Shown here: positions 1-9,023 of the stretch, in pieces
Layout: the number at the start of each line of letters is the position of its first letter
Numbering within the stretch: the first letter of the stretch is position 1
Origin: Candidatus Chloroploca mongolica
Lineage (GTDB): Bacteria; Chloroflexota; Chloroflexia; Chloroflexales; Chloroflexaceae
Direction: 5' to 3'
NCBI RefSeq assembly: GCF_004762035.2
Contig: NZ_SIJK02000024.1
Coordinates: forward strand, 25,487-89,486
Length of the DNA: 64,000 nt
Notes under the pieces: generated by a model
Databases searched by the model: none
What the model saw: only the letters and a program-made list of their open reading frames with translations
What the model was told of the DNA's origin: nothing
Position numbers and translations under genes: made by a program

Positions 1-713
1 AGTTTGATACCGAGCGCGGTGTCTATGTTGTCCGTGAAAATGTTGCCCATAGCTGGCCCGAGGTCTATTTCCCTGGTTTTGGCTGGGAGCGTTTTGAGCC
101 AACGGCGGCGAGCTATACGGTTGTGCCGTCGCGCCGCCTTACCGCCAACCTCGGCTCGGATGGCAGTGATGCCGGTGGCCCGCTTGCCCCGCTCAACCCC
201 GATCCTGGCCGTTTTGATGAGCTCGATGAGGGCCTCGATCAGATTCCCGTTCCTGGTGTCCTGCAGACCGGTGAAACGTCTGGAACCTTCGGGAACGTCT
301 GGTCGCTTGGTCCCTTTGGGATGATCCTGGCATCACTTGGCCTACTGGCGCTCGCTTTGTATGCCCGCTGGCGGTACGAGTTGCATGGGCTGAGTCAGGT
401 CGGGGCAGCTTATGCCGGGATGGCGCTGCTCGCCCGGTGGAGTGGTCTCGGCCAGGCTGAACAAGTGACTCCGGCGGAATACGGGGCGCTGCTGGCCGCC
501 GCCCTGCCCGAACATCAAGCGACGATCGTGCAGATTGCCAGGGCGTATGCCCGTGAACAGTACGGTGGGCCAGCCCAGGCTACCGGGCAACTCTTCCGTG
601 GGGCACGCGTTGATCTCCCGTCTGATGAAGCGCGCAAGGCCTTGCATCGGGCCCTTGTCCGGCGCATTTTTACGGCTCTGCCCGACCGGATGAGCCAATT
701 CCAACGCTCGTAG
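1..713 (+). CDS. Transglutaminase-like/DUF4129 membrane protein, 3' part
   Basis: The open frame enters from the left edge (first full codon at base 3) and stops at 711-713, so the 5' part is missing. The first visible residues carry the end of a transglutaminase core: AHSW, then PEVYFPGFGW and FEPT, with the catalytic His in AHSW and Glu where many family members have Asp. A membrane segment follows at about residues 105-123 of the visible part (FGMILASLGLLALALY). The last ~90 residues, rich in Ala, Leu and Arg, resemble a DUF4129 tail. This is the layout of TgpA-type membrane transglutaminases, often found near AAA ATPase and DUF58 genes; those would lie to the left and cannot be seen. Substrate unknown. 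Confidence 0.8.
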   Translation, partial: FDTERGVYVVRENVAHSWPEVYFPGFGWERFEPTAASYTVVPSRRLTANLGSDGSDAGGPLAPLNPDPGRFDELDEGLDQIPVPGVLQTGETSGTFGNVWSLGPFGMILASLGLLALALYARWRYELHGLSQVGAAYAGMALLARWSGLGQAEQVTPAEYGALLAAALPEHQATIVQIARAYAREQYGGPAQATGQLFRGARVDLPSDEARKALHRALVRRIFTALPDRMSQFQRS

Positions 714-761
714 CACCATGCATGCTATACTTGCTCATTGTGTAGCCCAAAAGGAGCAGTG

Positions 762-2072
762 GTGCAGATGCTCGCGCAACTTAGATCTCTTCTGCTTGCC
801 TGGCTGATGGCGGTGCTGCTCGTTGCCTGTTCAACGAGCAGCACGTCGCCGCCACCGACGCCTCCTGCGGTTGCCCCGAGCGAGCGTACCGTCTTGATCC
901 TCTGGCATGCCTGGCCTCGTGCTGAGGCCCAGGTGCTTGCGGTGCTGATCGAGCGCTTTAATCGTACGACCCCAGGGGTGCAAATCGTCTTGCAGACCCG
1001 CCCTGCCGCGACGCTGCGCAGCGATCTCGCGCTTGCCGTCGCCGAAGGCGGTGGCCCCCATATAGCAATTGTGCCGAGTCATACGCTCGGTGGGTTGCGT
1101 GACGAGGCGGTCTTGCTCCCCGCTGAGGATCTGATCCCCGCACGAACGGTGGCCCAACTCTTGCCGGTTGCGGTTGGCGCGGCACGCACCGCAACCGCTG
1201 ATGGCCCCGTCCTCTATGGTGTGCCGCTAACCTTTGATACGCTGGCACTCTACTATAATCGAGCGAATTTCACGGGAGCGCCGCCCTCTGATCTCGATCC
1301 GCTGCTCGCGACGGCGCGTGGCCTGACCGTCACCAGTAGCAATCCGCCGATCTGGGGGCTTGCCTATAATCTCAACCTCGACCGTACGATTGGCTATCTC
1401 TATGCCTTTGGTGGGCGGGTCTTTGATGACGAGGGCGCGATCGTCCTTGGCCTCGATGGGCGTGAAGGCACCGAAGCCTGGCTCAATTGGCTGCTACAAC
1501 TCCGCGAAGATCCGCGGTTGCTCGCCCGCCTCGATGGGGTGCGCGTAGACAATGCGGTGATGGCACAGCAGGCCGTGATGACGATTGATTGGGCGCATGC
1601 CTTGCCGGTCTATCAGACGATCTGGCCCGGTAATCTGGGGGTGATGCCTTTGCCGCATCTGTCGGGCAGCAATCAACAGCCGCAACCCCTGGTGCAGAGT
1701 GATGTGCTGGTCTTCAATGCCCGCCTCGGCGAACAAGCCGAGCGGACGGCGGCGAGGGCCCTTGCCACCTATCTGGTGGACGAGGTCGCCCAGCGTGAAT
1801 TGTTGCGCGCTGGCCGCCAACCGGTCTTGATGAGCCTCGATCTTGCCGCTGAAGATACCGAACTTGATCCAGCGTTGCGTGATGCGGCCATTGCTTTTCG
1901 CGCTCAGGCTCAGGTCGGCTTGCCGATGCCCAATAGCCGGATTGCCAACGAGGTCGTCTGGAATATTTTGCTCGACATGCATAGTAGTGTGTTGCGCCGC
2001 CTTCTTACGCCTGATCAGGCGGTTGAACAGGCCGACGGAATGTTGCGTAGCCGTCTCGAAACAAGGCCCTGA
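762..2072 (+). CDS. ABC transporter extracellular solute-binding lipoprotein (family 1)
   Basis: About 436 residues. A lipoprotein signal peptide is clear: a hydrophobic stretch ending in lipobox LLVAC, then a Ser/Thr/Pro linker. The mature part begins TVLILWHAW and continues with IERFNRTTPGVQI, as in sugar-type family 1 solute-binding proteins. AAGGAG at 751-756 lies 5 bases before GTG 762 and 11 before ATG 768, so either may be the start; an upstream TTG at 738 is unlikely. No permease or ATPase gene is next to it, so the transporter partner and substrate (possibly a sugar) are unknown. It follows the transglutaminase gene by about 50 bases on the same strand. Confidence 0.85.
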   Translation: MQMLAQLRSLLLAWLMAVLLVACSTSSTSPPPTPPAVAPSERTVLILWHAWPRAEAQVLAVLIERFNRTTPGVQIVLQTRPAATLRSDLALAVAEGGGPHIAIVPSHTLGGLRDEAVLLPAEDLIPARTVAQLLPVAVGAARTATADGPVLYGVPLTFDTLALYYNRANFTGAPPSDLDPLLATARGLTVTSSNPPIWGLAYNLNLDRTIGYLYAFGGRVFDDEGAIVLGLDGREGTEAWLNWLLQLREDPRLLARLDGVRVDNAVMAQQAVMTIDWAHALPVYQTIWPGNLGVMPLPHLSGSNQQPQPLVQSDVLVFNARLGEQAERTAARALATYLVDEVAQRELLRAGRQPVLMSLDLAAEDTELDPALRDAAIAFRAQAQVGLPMPNSRIANEVVWNILLDMHSSVLRRLLTPDQAVEQADGMLRSRLETRP

Positions 2073-2158
2073 TAATGGTATAATTACGACAAGCGCTAGT
2101 CATTACACCTGCACCCGTAGATGCACACGTTTTATCCCATTGGCACGAAGCAAATGAG

Positions 2159-2187
2159 TTGCCGGTAGTCTCAAGATGTAGTAGAAT
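2159..2187 (+). promoter_or_regulatory. Candidate sigma70-type promoter for the Roadblock gene
   Basis: TTGCCG at 2159-2164 and TAGAAT at 2182-2187 are separated by 17 bases, about 100 bases before the Roadblock start. A second possible site, an extended -10 (TGGTATAAT), ends at 2084 directly after the lipoprotein gene stop. Seen by eye only. Confidence 0.4.
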
Positions 2188-2291
2188 AGGCCAGGATGGT
2201 CATCGCGCTATGGCCCGTGTGCTTTGCCGGTAGCAACTGGCACATTCTCGCTTTTACCCCACAACTGGTTGATGGCCCAAGGAGGATATAA

Positions 2292-2660
2292 ATGGCAAGC
2301 AGAACCGAAGAGATGGTGCGGCATCTGAAGGCCCTGTCAATGAATACGCCTGACATCGAGGCATCGGCTGTCGTCAGTGTTGATGGTCTCATCATGGCTT
2401 CGGCGCTGCCCGCTGATGTTGAGGAGGATCGGGTCTCGGCGATGAGCGCAGCAATGCTTTCGCTTGGTGAGCGCATTGCCAATGAGTTGCGGCGTGGTCA
2501 ACTCGATCAAGTCTTCGTCCGGGGTGAAGAAGGATATGTGATCTTGATGGCTATCGGCGATGAGGCAGTTCTGACTGCCCTGGCGCAGAGTCGTGCCAAG
2601 CTTGGCCTGGTCTTCCTCGATATGCGCCGCACCGCCAATGAGTTGATCAATCTCGTCTAG
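2292..2660 (+). CDS. Roadblock/LC7 domain protein (MglB-like)
   Basis: 122 residues forming a single Roadblock/LC7 fold. Recognisable elements are the N-terminal helix, the strand pattern EASAVVSVDGLIMASALP, a central helix (AAMLSLGERIANEL), then VFVRGEEGYVILMAIGDEAVLTALA and a C-terminal helix. Proteins of this family dimerise and act on small Ras-like GTPases (MglA type) in polarity or gliding, or serve as scaffolds. GGAGG at 2280-2284 sits before ATG 2292. It stands alone between a lipoprotein gene and a terminator, with no GTPase partner in view, so its partner is unknown. Confidence 0.85.
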   Translation: MASRTEEMVRHLKALSMNTPDIEASAVVSVDGLIMASALPADVEEDRVSAMSAAMLSLGERIANELRRGQLDQVFVRGEEGYVILMAIGDEAVLTALAQSRAKLGLVFLDMRRTANELINLV

Positions 2661-2687
2661 GGTGTCTCCCAGGCTCTGTGTTACACG

Positions 2688-2727
2688 CGGGCAACGAGTT
2701 ACGTAGATACTCGTTGCCCGTTTTGTT
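2688..2727 (+). terminator. Rho-independent terminator after the Roadblock gene
   Basis: A perfect 12-bp stem (2688-2699 with 2709-2720), a 9-base loop, then TTTTGTT. It starts 27 bases after the Roadblock stop codon. Confidence 0.85.
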
Positions 2728-2754
2728 GTGGGCAAACCCTGCCTTTTTTCAATG

Positions 2755-2867
2755 CGGCGGTGGTCGGGGCACGGCGGTGGTCGGGGCACGGCACCGCCGT
2801 GCCCGTACGGGGCACGGCGGTCGGGGCACGGCGCGGTAGGGGCACGGCGCCGCCGTGCCCCTACGCG
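2755..2867. repeat. GC-rich dispersed repeat array (GGGGCACGGC type)
   Basis: Several tandem and inverted copies of a unit like GGTCGGGGCACGGC, with palindromic pieces such as GGGGCACGGCGCCGCCGTGC. Relatives occur at about 30940-31080, 31385-31420, 35077-35298, 56090-56180 and 56875-56940. The array runs into the 3' end of the histidine kinase gene, whose stop codon (2861-2863) lies within it. Confidence 0.8.
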
Positions 2868-4225
2868 ACCGGCAGGGTAAACCAGAAACACGCTCCTTGC
2901 CCTGGTTCGCTGCGTACCCCAATCATACCATTGTGCAACTTGATCAGTTGTTGCGTAATGGCAAGTCCGAGCCCGCTTCCCCCTCGATCACGGCTGCGTG
3001 ACCGATCGGCCCGGTAAAAACGCTCAAAGATGTGTGGCAGATCGTCTGCTGCAATCCCTGTGCCATTGTCTTCAACGACGATTTGTACCAGCGATCCTTC
3101 TGCTGTTGCCCGCAAGGTGATCGTGCCGCCTGCCGGCGTGTGGTGCAGGGCATTGCTCACCAGGTTGCGTAACACTTGCGTCAGACGTTCAGCATCACCT
3201 GTCACCATCGGCAGTTCGGGTGCATATGTCGCGGATAGCGTGATCTCCTGACTCGCCGCAAGCTCCTCAAAGAGGGTGACAGTGCGCTCAAGGAGGGGGC
3301 CAATTGCTGTGGGGCTGAGGTGCAGTTCGAGCTGACCGGCCTCGGCAAGCGAGAGTTCCCGCAGGTCGTCCACGAGCCGTCGCAAGCTCAGCGTGGTATC
3401 GTAAATGGTCGCTACTTCGCTTTTGCTGAGCGGGTAGACATCGTCGAGCATGGCGCGCAAATTCCCCTGCACGACGGTGAGGGGGGTGCGTAGTTCGTGG
3501 GCAATGTCGGCGACCATATGACGACGCTCGGTCTCGCCGGCTTGCAAACTGGCGGCCATTGCGTTGAAGGCCTCGGCAACCTGGCTTACTTCGATGGGTC
3601 CGCCAGGCGGTACCCGCTCGTCAAGCTTGCCTTGCGCAATGCGCCGCGCCCCATGCGCTAATCGATTGAGTGGTGCCGTCAGGCTCCGCGCCAGCAGCAA
3701 GCCGAGGACGAGCCCGATGCTGGCGGCAAGGAGCGCCGACCACCAGAAAATATCGTTCAGATCCTCCAAAAAACGCTCGGCTGCCCCGGGCAGGCTGCCG
3801 CCACGTGGTTCGCTGACCAGCAGATAGCCCACGGTCTCGTTGGCGACAGTGATCGGAAGGGCGTTGTTACGCTCACGGACGTCCAGGCTGTTGCCCGTCG
3901 CGATTTCGTTGGGATCGGCGATCAGTTGCCCCTGGGCATCGGCTAGCGCGACACTACTCCGGGGTGCCCCCGACCCTTGCGCACCTCGCCCCTGTCCAGG
4001 GCCATACTGGGCCGCCAGGATTGTCTCAACCCCCTCCCACGAACCTTGCTCGCTGTAAAAACGCTCAAGGCGCCCGATCAGCCCCGAGTCGGTGACCTGA
4101 CTACGCACGACATAGCCCCGAAAGGTTGTCGCTGCCCGTGTATTCGCCAGCAAGGCCACGGTCACGATGGCCGTCAGGGCCACTAAGCCGAAGCTCAGGG
4201 TCAGTTGGATCCAGAGGCGTTTCAT
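2861..4225 (-). CDS. Sensor histidine kinase (HAMP, HisKA, HATPase)
   Basis: 454 residues. Membrane segments at about 7-26 and 160-179 bracket a ~130-residue extracytoplasmic sensor domain. A HAMP linker follows (about 178-230), then the H-box with His243 in DIAHELRTPL, the N-box RNLVSNALHH, the G1 box EDNGTGI, an F box FERFYRAD and the G2 box GGSGLGLAI. It is a complete OmpR-partner type kinase. Its start overlaps the stop of the response regulator gene by 4 bases (ATGA), so the two are translationally coupled. The signal is unknown. The stop codon lies in a dispersed repeat, so the original C-terminus may have been slightly different. Confidence 0.95.
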   Translation of the reverse strand: MKRLWIQLTLSFGLVALTAIVTVALLANTRAATTFRGYVVRSQVTDSGLIGRLERFYSEQGSWEGVETILAAQYGPGQGRGAQGSGAPRSSVALADAQGQLIADPNEIATGNSLDVRERNNALPITVANETVGYLLVSEPRGGSLPGAAERFLEDLNDIFWWSALLAASIGLVLGLLLARSLTAPLNRLAHGARRIAQGKLDERVPPGGPIEVSQVAEAFNAMAASLQAGETERRHMVADIAHELRTPLTVVQGNLRAMLDDVYPLSKSEVATIYDTTLSLRRLVDDLRELSLAEAGQLELHLSPTAIGPLLERTVTLFEELAASQEITLSATYAPELPMVTGDAERLTQVLRNLVSNALHHTPAGGTITLRATAEGSLVQIVVEDNGTGIAADDLPHIFERFYRADRSRSRDRGGSGLGLAITQQLIKLHNGMIGVRSEPGQGACFWFTLPVA

Positions 4226-4914
4226 AGGTTTCGCAAACGGTACCCGATGCCATAGACCGTCTCGATCAAGGGGCCTGCATCGCCATCACGTTCGATCTTC
4301 TTGCGTAAATTTTTGATATGGCTATCCACGGTACGCTCCAAACCGGCATAGCTATAACCGAGTCCCTGCTCGATTAATTCCGTACGGGTAAAAGCGTGGC
4401 CCGGGTTGCGCATCAAGAGTGCTAGCAACTCGAATTCTGTCGGTGTGAGTTCGAGCACAACCCCCCCCACCGTCACCCGATGGGCATCAAGATCGAGTAC
4501 GAGATCCCCAGAAGTCAGGCGTTGCGTGGCTACAGGTGCGCCTGTGGTACGACGTAAGACCGCTCGTACACGCGCGACAAGTTCACGCGGATTGAATGGC
4601 TTGCTGACATAATCATCGGCTCCTAGTTCAAGCCCGACAATGCGGTCAGTATCGTCAACACGTGCAGTTAACATAATAATAGGAAGTTGTGCATGAGCCG
4701 GATCGCTGCGCACCGCACGGGCAATCTCGAAGCCATCGCGGTCAGGCAGCATGAGATCAAGCACGATGAGATCAGGCCGTTCAGTGCGGATTGCACGCAG
4801 GGCTGCTTCCCCATTATACACACCAGACGCACGAAAGCCTGCCTGCTCGAGATATGCGCAGACAAGCCGGACTATTTCGCGATCATCATCAACGACAAGG
4901 ACTGTTTCTGGCAT
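4222..4914 (-). CDS. OmpR-family response regulator
   Basis: 230 residues. The receiver domain has the acidic pair in VVDDD (residues 8-11), phospho-acceptor Asp53 (VLDLMLP), Thr83 and Lys105 (SKPF), all intact. The C-terminal half is a winged-helix DNA-binding domain of OmpR/PhoB type (LTPTEFELLALL, then VDSHIKNLRKKI and VYGIGYRL). It lies between a small secreted protein gene (83 bases upstream) and the kinase (4-base overlap), forming a three-gene unit. The regulon is unknown; the secreted neighbour and the kinase pair are the most likely local targets (inference). Confidence 0.95.
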   Translation of the reverse strand: MPETVLVVDDDREIVRLVCAYLEQAGFRASGVYNGEAALRAIRTERPDLIVLDLMLPDRDGFEIARAVRSDPAHAQLPIIMLTARVDDTDRIVGLELGADDYVSKPFNPRELVARVRAVLRRTTGAPVATQRLTSGDLVLDLDAHRVTVGGVVLELTPTEFELLALLMRNPGHAFTRTELIEQGLGYSYAGLERTVDSHIKNLRKKIERDGDAGPLIETVYGIGYRLRNL

Positions 4915-4950
4915 AGACGTTCTTCCTCAGCCTTCAGCCTTCCTTCGCTG

Positions 4951-4990
4951 CGCTGTGGGCAAAGCAAGGTGCTTGTTTGCCCACAGCGCA
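4951..4990. repeat. 14-bp inverted repeat between secreted protein and regulator genes
   Basis: A perfect 14-bp stem (4951-4964 with 4977-4990) around a 12-base loop. There is no T-run on either side, so it is more likely an attenuator, processing site or dispersed repeat than an intrinsic terminator. Confidence 0.6.
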
Positions 4991-4997
4991 AACGGAG

Positions 4998-5597
4998 CTA
5001 TCGATTGCCTCCACGACGCTGTTGCCCGCCACTCTGGTCACACGTTCCCGTACCATCGCAGGTGCCATCATTGCTCTGCTGACGCGTCCCCTGATTGGCC
5101 CGATCCCGGTTGCCCTGGTTGCCCTGGTTGCCCTGGTTGCCCTTGCCAAGCATGCTCAACGGCTGATTGATCCGCTCGGTGAGCTGCGCCTCGATTGTTG
5201 CCAGACGGGCGTCGGCTTCGGCCTGGGTCATATGGCCTGCTGCGACCGCAGCCTCAAGACGTTCGGTACGCGAGGCGATCATTGTCTGCACGAACGCGGA
5301 CGGATCGACGCCCCCAGACTGGAGCGCGGCAGCGATGGTGCCGTCTGTCCCCAGTTGTGCAACCAATTCGGCACGAGTGAGGCCAAGCGCATTGGCGGCC
5401 TGGGCCACAAGCGATTGATCCGCCCGGCCCATGCGTCCGTTGCTGCCCTGACTGCGGTCACGACTACTCGCTCCCTGCTGTGCCGCACTAGTGGGAGGCC
5501 CGCCCTGGGCTGAGGCTGCAGGCGCAAAGCTCAAGGCCACAAGGGCAAGAAGCGCGAGGCCAATGCCAGTTGCAAAAAGTGAAAAGATGCGTTTCAT
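4998..5597 (-). CDS. Small secreted Gln/Asn/Gly-rich protein upstream of a two-component system
   Basis: 199 residues with a Sec signal peptide (MKRIFSLFATG, a hydrophobic core, then a cleavage site near APAASAQG). The central part (about 60-150) is a helical domain (NALGLTRAELVAQLGTDGTI) in which Thr/Ser-Arg-Glu/Asp pairs recur. The C-terminal part is low complexity, with GNQ repeated three times, and ends in a Gly/Arg-rich tail with two Cys. GGAGAACC precedes ATG 5597. Being first in a unit with a response regulator and kinase, it could be a periplasmic or wall-side modulator or a regulated target (inference). No named family was recognised. Confidence 0.7.
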   Translation of the reverse strand: MKRIFSLFATGIGLALLALVALSFAPAASAQGGPPTSAAQQGASSRDRSQGSNGRMGRADQSLVAQAANALGLTRAELVAQLGTDGTIAAALQSGGVDPSAFVQTMIASRTERLEAAVAAGHMTQAEADARLATIEAQLTERINQPLSMLGKGNQGNQGNQGNRDRANQGTRQQSNDGTCDGTGTCDQSGGQQRRGGNR

Positions 5598-5666
5598 GAT
5601 GGTTCTCCATATTGTTGATCGAAGATTGTCTGGCCATTCCAGTGATCACGTTCTCTCGATGTTTCT

Positions 5667-5675
5667 ACTATAGCA
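5667..5675 (-). promoter_or_regulatory. Candidate extended -10 promoter for the secreted protein/two-component unit
   Basis: On the minus strand TTGCTATAGT gives an extended -10 (TGC plus TATAGT, at 5667-5672), about 70 bases upstream of ATG 5597. No good -35 was seen. Confidence 0.4.
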
Positions 5676-5726
5676 AGTCTTTATGGAGAACCTATGGAGA
5701 TAGGGGGTAGCTGTTGTGGATATACG

Positions 5727-5778
5727 CATATAGAAGGTGGCGCTGCGCATCGCAGCGCCACCTTCTATATGCTACAAT
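5727..5778 (+). promoter_or_regulatory. 21-bp perfect hairpin overlapping an extended -10 promoter
   Basis: Arms 5727-5747 and 5751-5771 are perfectly complementary, with a 3-base loop. The right arm ends in the TG of an extended -10 (TGCTACAAT, hexamer 5773-5778). The hexamer ends 7 bases before ATG 5786, so transcription would start at or next to the start codon, giving a leaderless mRNA. The hairpin fills the -35 region and could be an operator or a dispersed repeat. Confidence 0.55.
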
Positions 5779-5785
5779 ATCTCCT

Positions 5786-6184
5786 ATGCCAATCATGATG
5801 AACCTGACCACCGCCGAGCACGGCGGCACCCAGCCTTCCTGCGGGACGGGCGATCATAGTAGTTGTGGCCCCAACTGCTCGTGTGGCTGCCCCTATACGG
5901 GCATGCACGAGCGCGGTCTTGTTGAGCCCATTGCGCTCGTCGAGCCGCGCTATCCCAACGAGTGGTTGGCCTTTGTCATTCCCCCTGGTGAAGATGAGTA
6001 TCACCCCGAATATGGCATGCTTGTTGTCCATAGCCCCGACGATAATGAAGTTTGGGACGCCGTCAGCCGCATTACCTTCAACCAGGTGGTGCATGTCTAT
6101 TTTAATGGCTGTTTAGAAGCCTACTTCAACTCAGTTGCACTCGACGCAAACGCAGCGAATTTGTTACCACAAAGACCGAACTAA
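5786..6184 (+). CDS. Cys-rich small protein of unknown function
   Basis: 132 residues from ATG 5786. The first ~40 residues hold five Cys ([21 protein letters not shown]), a pattern suggesting metal or iron-sulfur binding. The rest is a compact hydrophilic domain with Pro- and Glu-rich segments ([38 protein letters not shown]). No family was recognised. There is no ribosome binding site, and the probable promoter lies so close that the mRNA may be leaderless. Its 3' end overlaps the copA 3' end on the other strand by 59 bases. Given the convergent copper operon, a link to metal handling is possible but unproven. Confidence 0.7.
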   Translation: MPIMMNLTTAEHGGTQPSCGTGDHSSCGPNCSCGCPYTGMHERGLVEPIALVEPRYPNEWLAFVIPPGEDEYHPEYGMLVVHSPDDNEVWDAVSRITFNQVVHVYFNGCLEAYFNSVALDANAANLLPQRPN

Positions 6185-8753
6185 ACGCCATCGCCACTGC
6201 GGCAAGCATCGGGTTGAGTTGCACCTCCGTGAACGGGTAGAGAATGCCGGCGGCGACCGGGATCAGCATGACGTTGTAGATAAAGGCCCAGAAGAGGTTC
6301 CAGCGAATCGTGCGCATCGTCGCCCGGCTGAGCGTAATTGCCTGGCTGACCCCAGCGAGATCACCGCGCATCAGCGTGATCGCTGCGGCTTCTATCGCGA
6401 CATCGGTGCCCGTGCCAATGGCAATGCCAACGTCGGCCTGCGCAAGCGCCGGCGCATCATTGATGCCATCGCCGACCATTGCCACGACCCGGCCTTCGCT
6501 CTGGATGCGTTTGACTTCATTGGCCTTATCTTCGGGCCGCACCTCGGCGAGCACGCGGTCAACGCCAACGTCGTGGGCAATGGCGGCGGCGGTACGCTGG
6601 TTGTCGCCGGTCAGCATTGCGACTTCGATGCCGCGGCTGCGCAGCATTGCAATCGCCGCCGCTGAGGTTGGCCGCACCGTGTCGGCGACCCCAATGACCC
6701 CCAACGGGACGTCGTCTGCTGCGACGATCATCGCGGTCTTGCCTTTGCTCTGCATTGCGCTAATGGCGCTTTCGAGTTGCTCTGTCCCAATACCGCGCTC
6801 GTCCATCAGCCGTGTTGTCCCGATCAAGACGGTTGCGCCCTCGATCTCAGCCTCGACCCCGGCTCCGACGATGGCGGTAAAGCGCGTTGGGCGCGTCAGC
6901 GTCAGGCCACGCTCGTGGGCCGCCTGGACAATTGCTTCGCCAAGGGGGTGCTCGCTCCGACTCTCGGCGCTAGCCGCTAGTTGCAAGAGGTGCCGTTCGG
7001 CCTCCTCTGCGCTTCCGTTCACGGTAACGCCATGTTCCGCCTGAAGGGTCGCCTTGCCAACCCCATCCCCCGGGTCTTTCTCGCCTGCTGCGGCTGCCGC
7101 AACTGAGGTAGGCAGGACAGGCTGCACGCCCTGTGCGAGGACGATGATATCCGTCACCGAAGGTTTGCCTGCGGTGATCGTGCCCGTTTTGTCGAGCACG
7201 ACGGTCTGAATCTTGGCAGCACGTTCGAGGCTTTCGGCATTCTTGATCAGAATGCCCCGCCGCGCCCCGACGCCTGTGCCCACCATGATTGCGGTTGGCG
7301 TCGCAAGCCCTAGCGCACACGGGCACGCAATGACAAGCACCGAGACCGCAAAGATCATGCTGCGGGTAAAGCCGACATCCCCGATGAAATACCAGACGCC
7401 AAAGGTTGCGAGGGCGATGGTGATGACAACCGGGACAAAGACCGAGGCGACCTGGTCGACGAGGCGTTGCACCGGCGCCCGACTCCCCTGGGCCTCCTGA
7501 ACTAGCCGGATGATCTGCGCCAGAGCGGTTGCCTTGCCCACGCGGGTGGCCCGCATCTGGAAACTGCCACTTCGGTTGATCGTCGCGCCAACGACCGGGT
7601 CGCCAACATGTTTCTCAACCGGCAGGCTTTCACCCGTCAGCATGCTCTCATCAACACTCGAAGCGCCTTCAAGCACCACCCCATCAACTGGGATCTTCTC
7701 GCCCGGGCGCACGATGACCACCTCACCTACGCGTACATCACCCACCGGGATGTCGATCTCTTGCCCACCGCGTAGCACGCGGGCGGTGCGTGGTTGCAAC
7801 CCGATCAGACTCTTGATGGCCGCGCTTGTCTGACTCTTCGCCCGCGACTCGAGATATTTGCCCACCAGTACGAGCGTGATGATGACGGCGGCGGTCTCAA
7901 AATAGACATGCCCTGGTGCCCCGCTAACGAGCAGGGCAATGCTATAGAGATAGGCCGTGGTCGTCCCCATCACAATCAGGGTGTCCATATTGGCCGTACG
8001 CGCTTTGAGTGCCGTCCATGCGTGGCGATAAAAGTCGGCCCCGCTATAGAACTGCACCGGCGTCGCCAACAACAGAAAGAGCCAGTTGAGTAGGTCGTCG
8101 CGGGCGGCGATCTGGTGCATCATTGCCGCCATCGAAGCCCCGTGATCCTGGCGCATCATCTCGGCCCCGGCCCCGATCAACCAGGGATTGATGAGCCCGA
8201 CATCGCGGGCCATCGCGATGAGCAAGAGGGGCAGACTAAAGATGATGCCCACGGTCAACTGCCGTCGCTTGCGGGCAAGTTCTGCGGCGCGGGCGACGGC
8301 CTCGGCATCCTCGCTTTCACCCTCTTGCTCGCTCGTCTCGATCACCCCGTAACCGGCTTGTTCGACCGCCGCCTTCAGTTCGCTGAAACCAGTCGCCGCC
8401 GGTGAAAAGACCACGGTTGCGCGCTCGGTTGCCAGATTCACGTCGGCAGTCAGTACTCCGGGCACCTTGCGCAACGCCTTCTCGACGCGACTGGAACACG
8501 AGGCGCAGGTCATCCCCGTGACTGGTAATTCAACGCGATCAGTCACAATGCCGTAGCCGGCCTGCTCGACGGCTGCCTGGATCTGCTGGGGCGCAAGTTG
8601 GGCCGGGTCAAACCGGATGCTCGCCTGCTCGGTAGCAAGATTCACGCTGGCGCTCGCCACGCCAGGGAGTTTCTTGACCACCTTTTCGACTCGCATCACA
8701 CACGAGGCGCAGGTCATTCCGGTCACCGGTACAATAAGTTCTTGTTCTGCCAT
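6126..8753 (-). CDS. copA: Copper-translocating P1B-type ATPase
   Basis: 875 residues. Two N-terminal heavy-metal domains carry GMTCASC (Cys15/18 and Cys83/86). After the first membrane helices there is a Met/His-rich luminal loop ([16 protein letters not shown]), then the TGES actuator motif, the metal-transport CPC in [11 protein letters not shown], the phosphorylation motif DKTGT, an SEHPLGEAI box and GDGINDAP. The CPC and double GMTCASC motifs mark a Cu(I) exporter that pumps copper out of the cytoplasm with ATP. A ~30-residue Gly/Glu-rich insertion lies between DKTGT and the HP motif. It is the last gene of csoR-copZ-copA, 36 bases after copZ. Confidence 0.95.
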   Translation of the reverse strand: MAEQELIVPVTGMTCASCVMRVEKVVKKLPGVASASVNLATEQASIRFDPAQLAPQQIQAAVEQAGYGIVTDRVELPVTGMTCASCSSRVEKALRKVPGVLTADVNLATERATVVFSPAATGFSELKAAVEQAGYGVIETSEQEGESEDAEAVARAAELARKRRQLTVGIIFSLPLLLIAMARDVGLINPWLIGAGAEMMRQDHGASMAAMMHQIAARDDLLNWLFLLLATPVQFYSGADFYRHAWTALKARTANMDTLIVMGTTTAYLYSIALLVSGAPGHVYFETAAVIITLVLVGKYLESRAKSQTSAAIKSLIGLQPRTARVLRGGQEIDIPVGDVRVGEVVIVRPGEKIPVDGVVLEGASSVDESMLTGESLPVEKHVGDPVVGATINRSGSFQMRATRVGKATALAQIIRLVQEAQGSRAPVQRLVDQVASVFVPVVITIALATFGVWYFIGDVGFTRSMIFAVSVLVIACPCALGLATPTAIMVGTGVGARRGILIKNAESLERAAKIQTVVLDKTGTITAGKPSVTDIIVLAQGVQPVLPTSVAAAAAGEKDPGDGVGKATLQAEHGVTVNGSAEEAERHLLQLAASAESRSEHPLGEAIVQAAHERGLTLTRPTRFTAIVGAGVEAEIEGATVLIGTTRLMDERGIGTEQLESAISAMQSKGKTAMIVAADDVPLGVIGVADTVRPTSAAAIAMLRSRGIEVAMLTGDNQRTAAAIAHDVGVDRVLAEVRPEDKANEVKRIQSEGRVVAMVGDGINDAPALAQADVGIAIGTGTDVAIEAAAITLMRGDLAGVSQAITLSRATMRTIRWNLFWAFIYNVMLIPVAAGILYPFTEVQLNPMLAAVAMAFSSVFVVTNSLRLRRVQLS

Positions 8754-8789
8754 AGGTCTTTAGGAGCATCGCTTAGCTGCAAGCCATGC

Positions 8790-9005
8790 TCATAGAACTG
8801 GAGCAACCTCTTCGTACCCTGCCTCACGAATCGCGGCCACAATCGTTTCCGCTGCGAGCGTGTTCTCCGACGCAACGGTCACGACCTTGCCTGGCAAATC
8901 GACCGTGACACTGGCAACACCAGTGAGTTTGCCAACTTCGTCGGTGACCGCACGGACACAGTGCTGACACGAAATTCCCGGGACGTGAAATTGTTCGGTT
9001 TTCAT
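8790..9005 (-). CDS. copZ: Copper chaperone, heavy-metal-associated domain
   Basis: 71 residues forming one HMA domain with the metal site GISCQHC near the N-terminus and a typical beta-alpha-beta-beta-alpha-beta pattern ending in REAGYEEV. Such proteins carry Cu(I) in the cytoplasm to the exporter's N-terminal domains. GGAAGG precedes the ATG at 9005. It sits between csoR (18 bases upstream) and copA (36 bases downstream), so it is made with both. Confidence 0.92.
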   Translation of the reverse strand: MKTEQFHVPGISCQHCVRAVTDEVGKLTGVASVTVDLPGKVVTVASENTLAAETIVAAIREAGYEEVAPVL

Positions 9006-9023
9006 TCTTACTTTTCCTTCCTC

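Noticed and set aside
4951..4990. Intrinsic terminator before the response regulator
   Set aside because: The stem is perfect but there is no T-run on either strand, so termination is not supported.
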